This document shows, one piece after another, positions 43,687 to 52,187 of a DNA stretch of 64,000 nucleotides. The notes beneath the pieces were generated by a model that ran no database searches, had not been told where the DNA came from, and saw nothing but the letters and a program-made list of their open reading frames with translations. This stretch comes from Microvirga rosea (GTDB lineage: Bacteria; Pseudomonadota; Alphaproteobacteria; Rhizobiales; Beijerinckiaceae), in the NCBI RefSeq assembly GCF_020595095.1, contig NZ_JAJDOP010000005.1, positions 310,001 through 374,000 on the forward strand, read 5' to 3'. The first letter of the stretch is position 1. Each line of letters begins with the position of its first letter. The translations under genes and the position numbers were made by a program.

Positions 43687-46551
43687 ATGGCAAACGGATT
43701 GTGTGACATCTGTGGTGTCCGGCCTGCGACCGTTCGAGCGCAGGTGGTCAGCAACGGCCAGCGCCAGACCATGGAGCTGTGCGACGTCGATTACCGGCGT
43801 TTGGCGCGGCAGCAACACTCGAGCTCGCCGTTGGAATCTCTCTTCGGCCGGCGCGGCAGTCTCTTCGACGACTTCTTCAATGATGATTTCTTCGGCGGCA
43901 GCCCGCTCGCAAGCCCGAGCGACCGCGCCGATGAAGCTCCGGAGACGGGCGACGGCGGCACACCCAATCCGGTGCGACCCGGACGTGGTCGCACCCGCGG
44001 CCGTGGCGCGGCGGCAGGCGTGGCGGACCGTCTGAGCGAGCATGCTGAGGAGATCCTCCAATCGGCTGCCCGGCGGGCCGGCGAGTTCGGCCGCCGCGAG
44101 GTCGACACCGAACATCTCCTGCTCGCTCTGACCGAAAGCGACGTCGTCCGCACCATCCTCGACCAGTTCAAGGTCTCGCTCGATGACCTGCGCAACCAGG
44201 TCATCCAGGAAAGCCCCCGGGGCGATTTCAATCCGGAGGAAGGCGGCGAGCTCGGCGTCTCGCCCCGGGTCAAGAGCGCCCTCTCGCGCGCCTTCTCGGT
44301 CTCGGGCGAGTTCGGCCACTCCTATGTCGGACCCGAGCACTTACTCATCGGCTTGGCCGAGGAGGGGGAAGGCATCGCACCTGATATCCTGAACCGCTAC
44401 GGTCTCACGCCGCAGGCCATCCGTCAGCAGGTCACCAAGGTGGTCGGCCGCGGTGCCGAGGAAGGGCGCGTCGACGCGCCCACCAATACCCCCAACCTCG
44501 ACAAGTACTCGCGCGATCTCACCAAGCTCGCTCGCGACGGTAAGCTCGATCCGGTGATCGGCCGCGCCAAGGAGATCGAGACCACCATCGAGGTGCTGGC
44601 CCGGCGCAAGAAGAACAACCCGGTCCTCATCGGCGAGCCGGGTGTCGGCAAAACCGCCATCGTCGAAGGTCTTGCTCAGCGCATCGTTGCGGGCGAAGTG
44701 CCCGAGAGCCTTCGGGATAAGCGGCTTGTCGAACTCTCGATCAACTCCATGGTGGCCGGCGCCAAGTACCGGGGCGAGTTCGAGGAGCGCGTCCAGCAGA
44801 TCCTCAAGGAGGTCACCGAGCGCGAGGACGAGTTGGTCCTGTTCATCGACGAGATCCACACCATCGTGGGCGCCGGCCAGGGGGGCGGCGAAGGCGGGCT
44901 CGACATCGCCAACGTGTTCAAGCCTGCACTCGCTCGCGGCGAGCTCAACCTGATCGGCGCGACGACGCTGAACGAGTATCAGAAGCACATCGAGAAGGAT
45001 GCCGCCCTGGAGCGCCGCTTCCAGCCGGTGCTTGTGCCCGAGCCGACGGTCGCCCAGACCATCATGATCCTGCGAGGGTTGCGGGACACGCTCGAAGCGC
45101 ACCACAAGGTCACGATCACGGACGAGGCTATCATCGCGGCGGCGGAGCTGTCCGACCGCTACATCACAGGCCGCTTCTTGCCCGACAAGGCCATTGATCT
45201 GATCGACCAGGCCGCCGCCCGGGTGAAGATCTCGGCCACCGCCCGGCCCGTGGACGTGCAGGAAATGGAGGCCGAAGTGCGCCAGCTCAAGCGCGAGCAG
45301 GATTACGCCTCCTCCCGCAAGAACTTCGACCGCGCCTCGGACATCCGGGCCCGGCACGATGCCCGCAACAAGGATCTCCAGGACGCGACCGAACGTTGGC
45401 GGCGGGAACGCGGCTCGGCCTCGACGGAGGTGCGCACCGAGCATATCGCACAGGTGGTGTCCAAGCTCACGGGCGTGCCCGTCAACGAACTCACGACCGA
45501 GGAGCGCCTCCGCCTCGTGAAGATGGAAGAGCGCCTGCACCAGCGCGTGATCGGTCAGGAGGAGGCGGTCCGGGCGGTGAGCGACGCTGTGCGTCTGGCG
45601 CGCGCTGGCCTGCGGGAGGGGCGCCGACCCATCGCGACCTTCCTGTTCCTCGGCCCCACCGGTGTCGGCAAAACGGAGCTGGCGAAGGCTCTTGCTGAAA
45701 CCGTCTTTGGTGAGGAAGACGCGATGATCCGCCTCGACATGTCGGAGTACATGGAGCGCCACGCGGTCGCCCGCCTCATCGGTGCGCCTCCCGGCTACGT
45801 CGGCTACGAGGAGGGCGGGCAGCTGACCGAGCGTGTGCGCCGGCGTCCCTACTCAGTCGTGTTGCTGGATGAGATCGAAAAGGCTCACCCGGACGTCTAC
45901 AACGTGCTTCTGCAGGTGTTCGACGATGGGCGGCTTACTGACGGCAAAGGTCGCGTTGTGGACTTCACCAACACGATCCTGATCGCCACCTCGAACTTGG
46001 GTTCCGACATCATCCAGCGCCACCTCAACCTGCGCGGCACGGCCGAAGACGATCAGGCCCGTCTGAAGCGCGAGTTGATGGATGTGCTGCGCGGCCATTT
46101 CAGGCCAGAGTTCATCAACCGCATCGACGAGATCATCGTTTTCCATGCCCTGGCGCGGGGCGAGATCCGCTCCATCGTCGAACTCCAGCTGGAGCGGGTG
46201 AAACGCACTGCCCATGGCCAAGGCGTCGAGCTTGATATCGACGGCAGCCTTGTCGACCACTTGGCGTCCGCCGGCTTCCGGCCGGAGTTTGGAGCCCGCG
46301 AGCTGCGGCGCCTCATTCGCTCCGAGCTAGAGACCCAGCTTGCCCGCGCAATGCTGGCAAACGAGGTTCAGGAAGGTGACCGGGTGCTCGCGCGCTGGGA
46401 TGGAGAACAGCAGAGGGTACTACTGGAGCCTCGGCCCAAGACAGAGAGTGCGACAAGGGCCGCGGGCGCGACCGATGACTACCGCAATGCGGTCGAGCTA
46501 GACCGGGAAGCCCAGCGCGGAGCCGGCGATAGCAGGACGGCCGCCGAGTGA
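43687..46551 (+). CDS. ClpK/ClpG-like AAA+ disaggregase
   Basis: This 954-residue Hsp100 protein starts with a Cys cluster (C6, C9, C32), as expected for a small zinc-binding head, then a flexible Gly/Arg linker and a Clp N-domain (about 112-255). The two AAA+ modules have Walker A at 316-323 (GEPGVGKT) and 656-663 (GPTGVGKT). A short UVR-like coiled coil (about 525-575) stands in place of the long ClpB M-domain. In the second module I see no IGF/IGL tripeptide for ClpP docking. These traits fit the stand-alone disaggregases ClpK/ClpG known from heat-resistance islands, rather than ClpC or ClpA. GGAGGC precedes the ATG. PsiE follows. Confidence 0.88.
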   Translation: MANGLCDICGVRPATVRAQVVSNGQRQTMELCDVDYRRLARQQHSSSPLESLFGRRGSLFDDFFNDDFFGGSPLASPSDRADEAPETGDGGTPNPVRPGRGRTRGRGAAAGVADRLSEHAEEILQSAARRAGEFGRREVDTEHLLLALTESDVVRTILDQFKVSLDDLRNQVIQESPRGDFNPEEGGELGVSPRVKSALSRAFSVSGEFGHSYVGPEHLLIGLAEEGEGIAPDILNRYGLTPQAIRQQVTKVVGRGAEEGRVDAPTNTPNLDKYSRDLTKLARDGKLDPVIGRAKEIETTIEVLARRKKNNPVLIGEPGVGKTAIVEGLAQRIVAGEVPESLRDKRLVELSINSMVAGAKYRGEFEERVQQILKEVTEREDELVLFIDEIHTIVGAGQGGGEGGLDIANVFKPALARGELNLIGATTLNEYQKHIEKDAALERRFQPVLVPEPTVAQTIMILRGLRDTLEAHHKVTITDEAIIAAAELSDRYITGRFLPDKAIDLIDQAAARVKISATARPVDVQEMEAEVRQLKREQDYASSRKNFDRASDIRARHDARNKDLQDATERWRRERGSASTEVRTEHIAQVVSKLTGVPVNELTTEERLRLVKMEERLHQRVIGQEEAVRAVSDAVRLARAGLREGRRPIATFLFLGPTGVGKTELAKALAETVFGEEDAMIRLDMSEYMERHAVARLIGAPPGYVGYEEGGQLTERVRRRPYSVVLLDEIEKAHPDVYNVLLQVFDDGRLTDGKGRVVDFTNTILIATSNLGSDIIQRHLNLRGTAEDDQARLKRELMDVLRGHFRPEFINRIDEIIVFHALARGEIRSIVELQLERVKRTAHGQGVELDIDGSLVDHLASAGFRPEFGARELRRLIRSELETQLARAMLANEVQEGDRVLARWDGEQQRVLLEPRPKTESATRAAGATDDYRNAVELDREAQRGAGDSRTAAE

Positions 46552-46615
46552 GGGCAAGGAGGCGCACCGGGCAGCACGCGCGCCGGCGCAAGCACCCAAG
46601 TCCGGCAGATCACAC

Positions 46616-47194
46616 ATGAGGCAGCTATCGGACGAGGGAGACCACCCCCGAGCGGAGCGAGACGATCCCCACTCCACGACGGGAACCGGCCGGCCCGCGA
46701 GGGCCATGGACAGCGCCCTGCGCGAGACCCGCAAGGCCTGGCCCGGCCTGAGCACCTACGAGCGTTTCGAGCAGGTCGTCTCGCTGGTGCTGACCAGCCT
46801 TATCGGGTTGGTGATCGCGGCCGCAGTGATTCACCTGAGCTTACGCATCCTCATGCTGGTGCTGTCTGGACTTCTCGACCCGGCGGAGACGGGGGTGTTC
46901 CAGGCGGTCTTCGGCATGATCTTCACGGTGCTGATCGCTCTTGAGTTCAACCATTCGATCATCAGCATCCTTCACCGCAAGGAAAGCATCGTGCAGGTGC
47001 GGACAGTGCTGCTGATAGCCCTGCTGGCACTGGTGCGCAAATTCATTATCCTGGACGCGAGCAAGACCGATCCGCTCACCATCGTCGGACTGGCCGCAGC
47101 TATCCTGGCACTCGGCTCGGTCCATTGGCTCGTGCGCGACCAGGACAGGAAGGATGCCGCCGAGCAGGATCATGCCCAAGGAACTGCCGACTAG
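46616..47194 (+). CDS. PsiE-family (phosphate-starvation-inducible) membrane protein
   Basis: This inner-membrane protein has up to 192 residues and four predicted helices: VVSLVLTSLIGLVIAAAVIHL, in part, then the FQAVFGMIFTVLIALEF segment, VLLIALLALVRKFIILD and IVGLAAAILALGSVHW. The ALEFNHS and RKFIILD elements are characteristic of PsiE. ATG 46706, with GAGGG upstream, is an alternative start that removes a 30-residue hydrophilic leader. It lies 64 bases after the ClpK-like gene. PsiE is a regular member of the enterobacterial heat-resistance locus, so its place here supports that comparison. Its biochemical role is unknown. Confidence 0.87.
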   Translation: MRQLSDEGDHPRAERDDPHSTTGTGRPARAMDSALRETRKAWPGLSTYERFEQVVSLVLTSLIGLVIAAAVIHLSLRILMLVLSGLLDPAETGVFQAVFGMIFTVLIALEFNHSIISILHRKESIVQVRTVLLIALLALVRKFIILDASKTDPLTIVGLAAAILALGSVHWLVRDQDRKDAAEQDHAQGTAD

Positions 47195-47264
47195 GCCGGA
47201 GCAGCTCCTGAATTTCTGTGCGGCCACCCGGCCGGATCATTTCCTACCGTAAAAAAGGCTCCCC

Positions 47265-48968
47265 ATGCCAGCCATTGATCCTCGCGACGAGCAGATGTTT
47301 CCAAAATTCGGTCCCGATGAGATTGAGCGCCTGCGCCGCTTTGGCGAGATCAGGCACTACACTGCAGGCGAGCCGCTGTTCGTCACAGGCGACAGTGCTC
47401 CGGGCATGCTCGCTCTCATTTTCGGTTCGGTCAGCGTCACCCGGCATGATCCTCTGGGACATCTGTCCCCCATTGTCGAGCTGGGACCCGGGGACTTCGT
47501 CGCTGAGGTGGGGCAACTGTCCGGCCGCCCCTCGCTGGTCGATGTTCACGCCACCGGCGATGTGGAGGCGCTTCTCATTCCGCCCGATAACCTGCGGAGT
47601 CTCCTGATCGCCGAGGCCAAGCTGGGTGACAGGATCATGCGGGCGCTCATTCTCCGACGCGTCGTGCTGATCGAGACGGGCGCAGGCGGTCCGGTCCTGA
47701 TCGGTCCCGAAACACATCCTGACGTGGTTCGCCTGCAAGGTTTCCTGGCCCGCAACGGCTATCCCTGCCAGGTGCTCGACCCCGCCCGCGACCGTGACGC
47801 GGCGTCTCTGGTCGAGCGCTACGCGCCGGATCCGAAGGACCTCCCGCTCGCCGTATGCCCTAAGGGGACGATCCTTAAGAACCCGACCGAGCGGGACCTT
47901 GCGCGGGCCCTCGGCATGGTGCCCGTCGATGCGCCAAATCGGACCTATGACGTCGTGATCGTCGGCGCGGGGCCTGCCGGTCTCTCGACGGCAGTTTATG
48001 CAGCGTCGGAGGGGTTGTCCGTCATTGTCCTGGATGCGGTGGCGTTTGGCGGCCAGGCGGGCGAGAGCGCCCGAATCGAGAACTATCTGGGGTTTCCAAC
48101 CGGCGTCCCCGGCCGCGAGCTTACGGCGCGGGCTTTCGTCCAGGCGCAGAAATTTGGCGCCGAGATGGTGATCCCGGCCGAAGCTGTCGGCCTCGACTGC
48201 TCGCAAATGCCGTATGGCATTCAACTCGCTGACGGCCGGCGGGTCAAAGGCTCTACGGTGGTTGTCGCCTCGGGTGCCCGCTATCGGCGGCCTGATATTC
48301 CTCGCCTGCGGGAGTTCGAGGGGCGCGGCGTATGGTACTGGGCCTCGCCCCTCGAAGCGCGCTTGTGCCGGAACGAGGAGGTTGCCCTTGTGGGCGGCGG
48401 CAATTCTGCTGGGCAAGCGGCGGTGTTTTTGAGGGACTTTGCCGCAAAGGTGTGGATGTTGGTCCGTGGACCCAATCTCGCCGAGAGCATGTCGCAATAC
48501 TTGATCGACAGGATTGCGGCTGCGGACAACATCGAAGTGCTGACCCAAACCGAGATCACCGCCCTCTCGGGTTCGCCGGAGGGGCAATTAGAGCGCGTCT
48601 GGTGGCGCAACCGCGTCACCGGCACGGAGATGGAGAAGGCAATCCGCAACGTTTTCATCTTCATCGGCGCAGATCCGGCAACGGGCTGGCTCGAGGGCTG
48701 CGGCGTGGGCCTGGACGCCAACGGCTTTGTTCGCACAGGTGCGGCTCTCCCGGCCGCCGGCATGATTGACGACAACGATCTAAGGCGTCCTCTTCCGCTG
48801 GAAGCGGAAGTCGCCAATGTGTTCGCGGTCGGCGATGTTCGGGCGGGATCAGTTAAGCGCGTCGGTGCCGCAATTGGTGAGGGCGCGGCGGTGGTGGCTC
48901 AGATCCATACCGTTCTGTCGAATGCATCTGTGCCGTCTACGGCAAAGAAGCGGAGGGAGCGAGTCTGA
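47265..48968 (+). CDS. Cyclic-nucleotide-binding domain fused to thioredoxin-reductase-like flavoprotein lacking CxxC
   Basis: This 567-residue protein has a cNMP-binding (CRP-type) domain at about residues 10-130, a linker Rossmann-like segment at about 140-220, and a two-domain flavoprotein with GAGPAG at 234-239, GGNSAGQAAVF (NADPH site) and the late VFAVGDVRAGSVKRV. Thioredoxin reductases carry CATC just after the first FAD part; here that place reads VWYWASPLEARLC, with no Cys pair. It is therefore likely an NAD(P)H oxidase, ferredoxin-type reductase or sensor rather than a thioredoxin reductase. AAAAAAGG lies before the ATG. The cNMP domain, though no conserved arginine could be confirmed, suggests ligand control. 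Confidence 0.88.
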   Translation: MPAIDPRDEQMFPKFGPDEIERLRRFGEIRHYTAGEPLFVTGDSAPGMLALIFGSVSVTRHDPLGHLSPIVELGPGDFVAEVGQLSGRPSLVDVHATGDVEALLIPPDNLRSLLIAEAKLGDRIMRALILRRVVLIETGAGGPVLIGPETHPDVVRLQGFLARNGYPCQVLDPARDRDAASLVERYAPDPKDLPLAVCPKGTILKNPTERDLARALGMVPVDAPNRTYDVVIVGAGPAGLSTAVYAASEGLSVIVLDAVAFGGQAGESARIENYLGFPTGVPGRELTARAFVQAQKFGAEMVIPAEAVGLDCSQMPYGIQLADGRRVKGSTVVVASGARYRRPDIPRLREFEGRGVWYWASPLEARLCRNEEVALVGGGNSAGQAAVFLRDFAAKVWMLVRGPNLAESMSQYLIDRIAAADNIEVLTQTEITALSGSPEGQLERVWWRNRVTGTEMEKAIRNVFIFIGADPATGWLEGCGVGLDANGFVRTGAALPAAGMIDDNDLRRPLPLEAEVANVFAVGDVRAGSVKRVGAAIGEGAAVVAQIHTVLSNASVPSTAKKRRERV

Positions 48969-49037
48969 TGATCGCCAGTTTGCCCCAGCTCATCACGCAC
49001 GCATAATTGCCGAGCCCTTGGACTATGTCCAAAGGCC

Positions 49038-49682
49038 TCAAACGGGACCATTGCGACGCGTTTTATGGCGCTCCTCGATCAAGGGACGGCAAGTCTGCTC
49101 AATGGCCTTCACCGCCAGATCAAGCCGCCTCCTGAGAGTGTCGCCGCCCCCTTCGCCCCAGCCAATCGCCGCTTCCCATTGGTTGCGCCTCGCCTCCTCC
49201 GAGCCCGTCTGCTCCTGGCCGTAGGTGCGGATCAGGTTGTGGGCCGAGTCGATGACCTCGCTGTGAATGGCCCGAATCTCCTCGAAGGGCTGGGCGGCTT
49301 CCTCTCCGAAATAGGCCATGAAGCGGTACCGACTCGCTTGGAGCTCGGAAAACACTTGGCTCTCCTTGGTCAGGCGGTCAACGGGCGTGAAGATCTCGTC
49401 CCGCTCAAGCTCCTCGTCCTCCGGTCTTGTTCTAGGGCGATCATCCTCCCCACCGTCGTTGTCATCTGAGGCGGGAAAGCGCGCCCATGTGAGGATGTCC
49501 CTGGCCCGGTAGAACCCCGCTAGCACCTCCTCGGCGAGCTCTGTCTTGCGCCGGCCGACCATCTCGGCCCGCCAGGCATTGAGCCCGCGGACGCCGGCCC
49601 AGCCGGCGACCACGGCTGCTAGGCCTGTCATAAGGTTAGCCAGCGCCGAGATCCAGTCAGGCGACAAGATCGTCTCCGTCAA
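49038..49682 (-). CDS. Hypothetical protein with one N-terminal membrane helix
   Basis: This 214-residue protein starts MTETILSPDWISALANLMTG and has a helix at about residues 12-31 (ALANLMTGLAAVVAGWAGV), which anchors a cytoplasmic, charged alpha-helical domain. An acidic stretch (EDDRPRTRPEDEELERDE) lies in the middle. I do not recognise a named family. Similar short anchored proteins of unknown role are frequent in proteobacteria. It is convergent with the flavoprotein gene. Coding bias and the intact frame support it as real. Confidence 0.7.
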   Translation of the reverse strand: MTETILSPDWISALANLMTGLAAVVAGWAGVRGLNAWRAEMVGRRKTELAEEVLAGFYRARDILTWARFPASDDNDGGEDDRPRTRPEDEELERDEIFTPVDRLTKESQVFSELQASRYRFMAYFGEEAAQPFEEIRAIHSEVIDSAHNLIRTYGQEQTGSEEARRNQWEAAIGWGEGGGDTLRRRLDLAVKAIEQTCRPLIEERHKTRRNGPV

Positions 49683-49757
49683 GAACGAGAAAGAGGCGGC
49701 TTCGAGCCGCCTCGGCGTGACACCTTCAGCTCCCCCAAACTAAATGGCGTGCGATAG

Positions 49758-49976
49758 GAGCCGGGCAAGGTGCCGAACCGCTCTACCTTTTCCAAGAAAC
49801 CGGCACGGGCGCTTTCGCAAGAGTGATCTCTTTGCCATCTATTCGAGACGATGGCGCAGCGTTGCCTAGATGAGGAGCTGATGGGCGGCGAGAGCTTTGC
49901 CGTGGTTGCCAGCCTGAGACTCGTCGATGCCAACAAGCAGCAGTTTCGCGCCAGCGTGAACAGCCATTTCAGGTGA
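49758..49976 (+). mobile_element. Degraded transposase fragment (IS5/IS1182-type)
   Basis: Three consecutive pieces in different frames match a common rhizobial transposase: GKVPNRSTFSK, then RNRHGRFRKSDL, then LDEELMGGESFAVVASLRLVDANKQ. In intact relatives I know these as VPDHSTFSKNRHGRFRESD and GLVGGEGFAVDASL.KADANKQ. At least two frameshifts separate the pieces and the catalytic Asp of FAVDAS is Val. Neither terminal inverted repeat nor the remaining transposase is visible, so this is an old relic. Confidence 0.65.
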
Positions 49977-50039
49977 TCATGAGCGCCCTTCACGAGCACC
50001 GGGACGCTCGGCCGCCCCCTTGGCCTTCGCCCCAGAATG

Positions 50040-50669
50040 CTATCGGGTTTTCCTGAGAACGCGCGAGCCAACGCGGTTGTCCACCGGCGTCACGACCTCT
50101 ATCGGATCCCCGCGGGCCGGCGCTTTCGCCACGTTGTCGGTAACAAGCTTGAGCTGCTGATACCAGTCCAACAGGTTGACCAAAGGATGCTGGTCCACGA
50201 TGGCGGTGATTTCGCCGGAAATGGTTGTCCTGCCGACTAGCCGGAACTGGCGCGCCAGCCGCTCCGCCGTTTCGAACAGGTGCTCGTGCCCCTTCCTGGT
50301 TCCGAAAATCGCGGCGACTTCCTTGCAGAACTGACACCTGCGACGAAAGCGCTCCTCGGGCGCCAGGGGCCACTCGTCGTAATAGCCCTGCTCGATCCGT
50401 TTCCGAACCTCCCAATAGAGACCAAGCCTCGGCTCAGTTGGGACGAGCCCGTAGATGTTGTACGGGTTGGCGTCAAGAACCCTGGTGCCGGACGGGAACT
50501 CATATTGGACAGCGGCTGCGAACTCGGCCTCCTCGCGCCTGCCGGCCTCCACGACTACTGACGACGTCCTGCAGTTCTTCGGCAGGAGATAGTGGGCACG
50601 GAATTCCAACCTGGTCTCCACACGTGTGAACACAGCTTCAAAACCGGGTGTCGTTTGCCCCTTTGCCAC
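50040..50669 (-). CDS. Hypothetical protein of unknown function
   Basis: This frame encodes about 209 residues from GTG 50669; a TTG at 50738 would lengthen it. The sequence is protein-like: YEFPSGTRVLDANPYN, EVRKRIEQGYYDEWPLAPEERF, RRCQFCKEVAAIFGTRKGHEH, and LVGRTTISGEITAIVDQHPLVNLLDWYQQL. The CQFC pair followed by a His could be a metal site. No signal peptide or membrane helix is visible. I do not recognise the family. It lies in a zone of mobile and decayed genes, so it may be horizontally acquired cargo. Confidence 0.6.
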   Translation of the reverse strand: MAKGQTTPGFEAVFTRVETRLEFRAHYLLPKNCRTSSVVVEAGRREEAEFAAAVQYEFPSGTRVLDANPYNIYGLVPTEPRLGLYWEVRKRIEQGYYDEWPLAPEERFRRRCQFCKEVAAIFGTRKGHEHLFETAERLARQFRLVGRTTISGEITAIVDQHPLVNLLDWYQQLKLVTDNVAKAPARGDPIEVVTPVDNRVGSRVLRKTR

Positions 50670-50738
50670 CGTCTGCCGCTCCAACCCCGCGCCCGGTCGC
50701 CTTTGGGAGAAACGACCAGATTTCGGCCCCGGCCTCAA

Positions 50739-51005
50739 TCCAAGCCCCTTCGAGGTTTGAGCAGTTCGATCTGCTCAAACCCTTCCGTGACCAGAATGGC
50801 CACCTTCATCCCGTTCAGGTTCGGTCTGCCAGGGATCCGTCTCCGTTCAATGCGCGGCGGGCTGATACGGGCTGTGCCTCGTGAGCACAGCCCGTATCAG
50901 CCCACACGAAGTGGGGAGAAGCGCTCGGACTGCTATGATTTCTCTTAGCCAGTACGTGCCAGACCTGCCCAATGAGCTGTCGATCGAGTCAAGTCAACTC
51001 GGGCG
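50739..51005. other. Non-coding stretch with a long perfect hairpin
   Basis: No gene is visible. The main feature is the 19-bp inverted repeat at 50859-50903, annotated separately. The 3' part (about 50970-51005) carries the frameshifted end of the DUF2220/JetD-like relic, readable in another frame as LMTPELT. Confidence 0.5.
50859..50903. repeat. Perfect inverted repeat, 19-bp arms with 7-base loop
   Basis: The left arm (50859-50877, GGGCTGATACGGGCTGTGC) is exactly complementary to the right arm (50885-50903); the loop is CTCGTGA. No T-run follows on either strand, so it is not a classical terminator. It lies between the hypothetical gene at 50669 and the JetD-like relic, both on the minus strand. 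It could be a mobile-element end, a recombination scar or a bidirectional transcription barrier. Confidence 0.75.
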
Positions 51006-51489
51006 TCATAAGCGCGGTTTGAGTTGTCGGCGCACAGCTTTTTCGATTTTGCGAAAGATCCATGTACCGTCAGCATCAATGTCAGACGAGCGAAAGAATG
51101 GGATCGTTGCGGGAGGGATTGATGCAATGTGACCAAGAGCGCGCTGTGTCGCAAATGAGGGACAACCTCCAACATGGAGGATCAGACCTGTGCAATCTGG
51201 ATCTGCTTCGATCACATGTCGATTGAAGCTCGCGAAATTCTCGATCATTAAAACGTGAGAGGGGACGAAAGACGCCAACTCTCCGAATTTCATTCGGCGG
51301 CACACCAAGATAGGGCAATGACACTGAAACCGCTGCGCCATTGAGAGCAAGCGCTCCTGAGAGACGCAGCGGAGGGCCAAACCGCTCAAACCGAGCATAG
51401 ATAGCGCCTCTCTCGGGTTGACCTCCGGAGGAAGGTCGATCGTAGCCGCAAAGTCTTAGGACCGCTGCTTCGAGCCTCTCAAGTGCCAT
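51006..51489 (-). pseudogene. Frameshifted DUF2220/JetD-like (Wadjet TOPRIM subunit) relic
   Basis: The upstream half, beginning MALERLEAAVLRL, contains RFGPPLRLSGALALNG and LPYLGVPPNEIRRV. Near 51266, at a run of four C residues, the reading frame shifts, and the next frame continues with HVLMIENFASFNRHV, LILHVGGCPSFATQRAL and PFFRSSDIDADGTWIFRKIEKA. These match the C-terminal TOPRIM domain of JetD, with the Glu in IEN and the acidic pair in DID. A second shift at the end hides LMTPELT. No JetA, JetB or JetC gene is nearby. It appears to be a broken leftover of a plasmid-defence system. Confidence 0.6.
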
Positions 51490-51549
51490 TACTGTTCCAC
51501 GCTGTTTTCTGAGAGACGGTTCGATGATCGTGGCCGCGATGTTTCCCAT

Positions 51550-51923
51550 CTACGATTGCCTGCGCCAGGACTATAGCTAATCGTACCATCTGCACGTTTC
51601 CGGGCCCGAGATTGCAGCAGCTTCGCTTTCGGGATCACGCATGCGGCGCCGACAAGGTTCTGCACGGATGTCAGCATGGATATCTAAGCCCGTGAACATT
51701 TCCTCCTGCTCTTGGCCGCCGCATCGCACGATGGCTCGCGGTCGAGCCGACCGCCCCAAATGTGTCGGCCGATCTTGCCCAGGGGCTCAGTAGTTTCCTG
51801 CCCATCTCTCAGGTGTTTCCCCAATACCGCTTCGCTCTAGCCCTCCTAACCTTTGAAGGACGTGAACTGGGGTTCGCTCCGGGACACCGAGCCCGTGGAT
51901 TGTCCGCCTGCGAAGGGGTTGCC
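51550..51923. other. Intergenic region upstream of the exported-protein/moxR operon
   Basis: No convincing gene is present; short minus-strand frames lack start signals. The right part must contain the promoter of the operon starting at 51924, but I cannot name its elements. It may also contain further eroded sequence of the JetD-like relic. Confidence 0.4.
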
Positions 51924-52187
51924 ATGAGACTGGTTACGCTGACCGCAGCCGCCGTCCTTGTCCGGTCGTCAGTTCCCCTGCATGCTGCCGAGGTGTCTTC
52001 CTCCCCAATCCGACCATGGCCCGGCCGGCCATCCAGGGCCTTTCCGGTAGGGCGCAGTGACGCCGCAATGGGGCAGCCCGCCGGGCGGCGGGTGGGATTG
52101 TCGCGGGCCGCGGCGCCGTCGTCCGGCCGGACCATGGTCTGTGTGGCCAACGGCACCGATCAAACACAGAGGAGCAAGGCCAAGTGA
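51924..52187 (+). CDS. Small exported hypothetical protein preceding moxR
   Basis: This frame encodes 87 residues with a signal peptide (MRLVTLTAAAVLVRSSVPLHAAEV; hydrophobic core then AxA) and a basic, low-complexity mature part rich in Arg, Pro and Ser. The stop overlaps the GTG start of the moxR gene (GTGA), which supports translation. AAGGGG lies about 6 bases before the ATG. I do not recognise a family. It could be a small periplasmic partner of the Bat-like complex, or only a leader that couples moxR expression. Confidence 0.45.
   Translation: MRLVTLTAAAVLVRSSVPLHAAEVSSSPIRPWPGRPSRAFPVGRSDAAMGQPAGRRVGLSRAAAPSSGRTMVCVANGTDQTQRSKAK

Noticed and set aside
44341-45762. A 473-codon open frame antisense to the ClpK-like gene
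   Set aside because: Shadow of conserved AAA+ codons; no independent coding signal.
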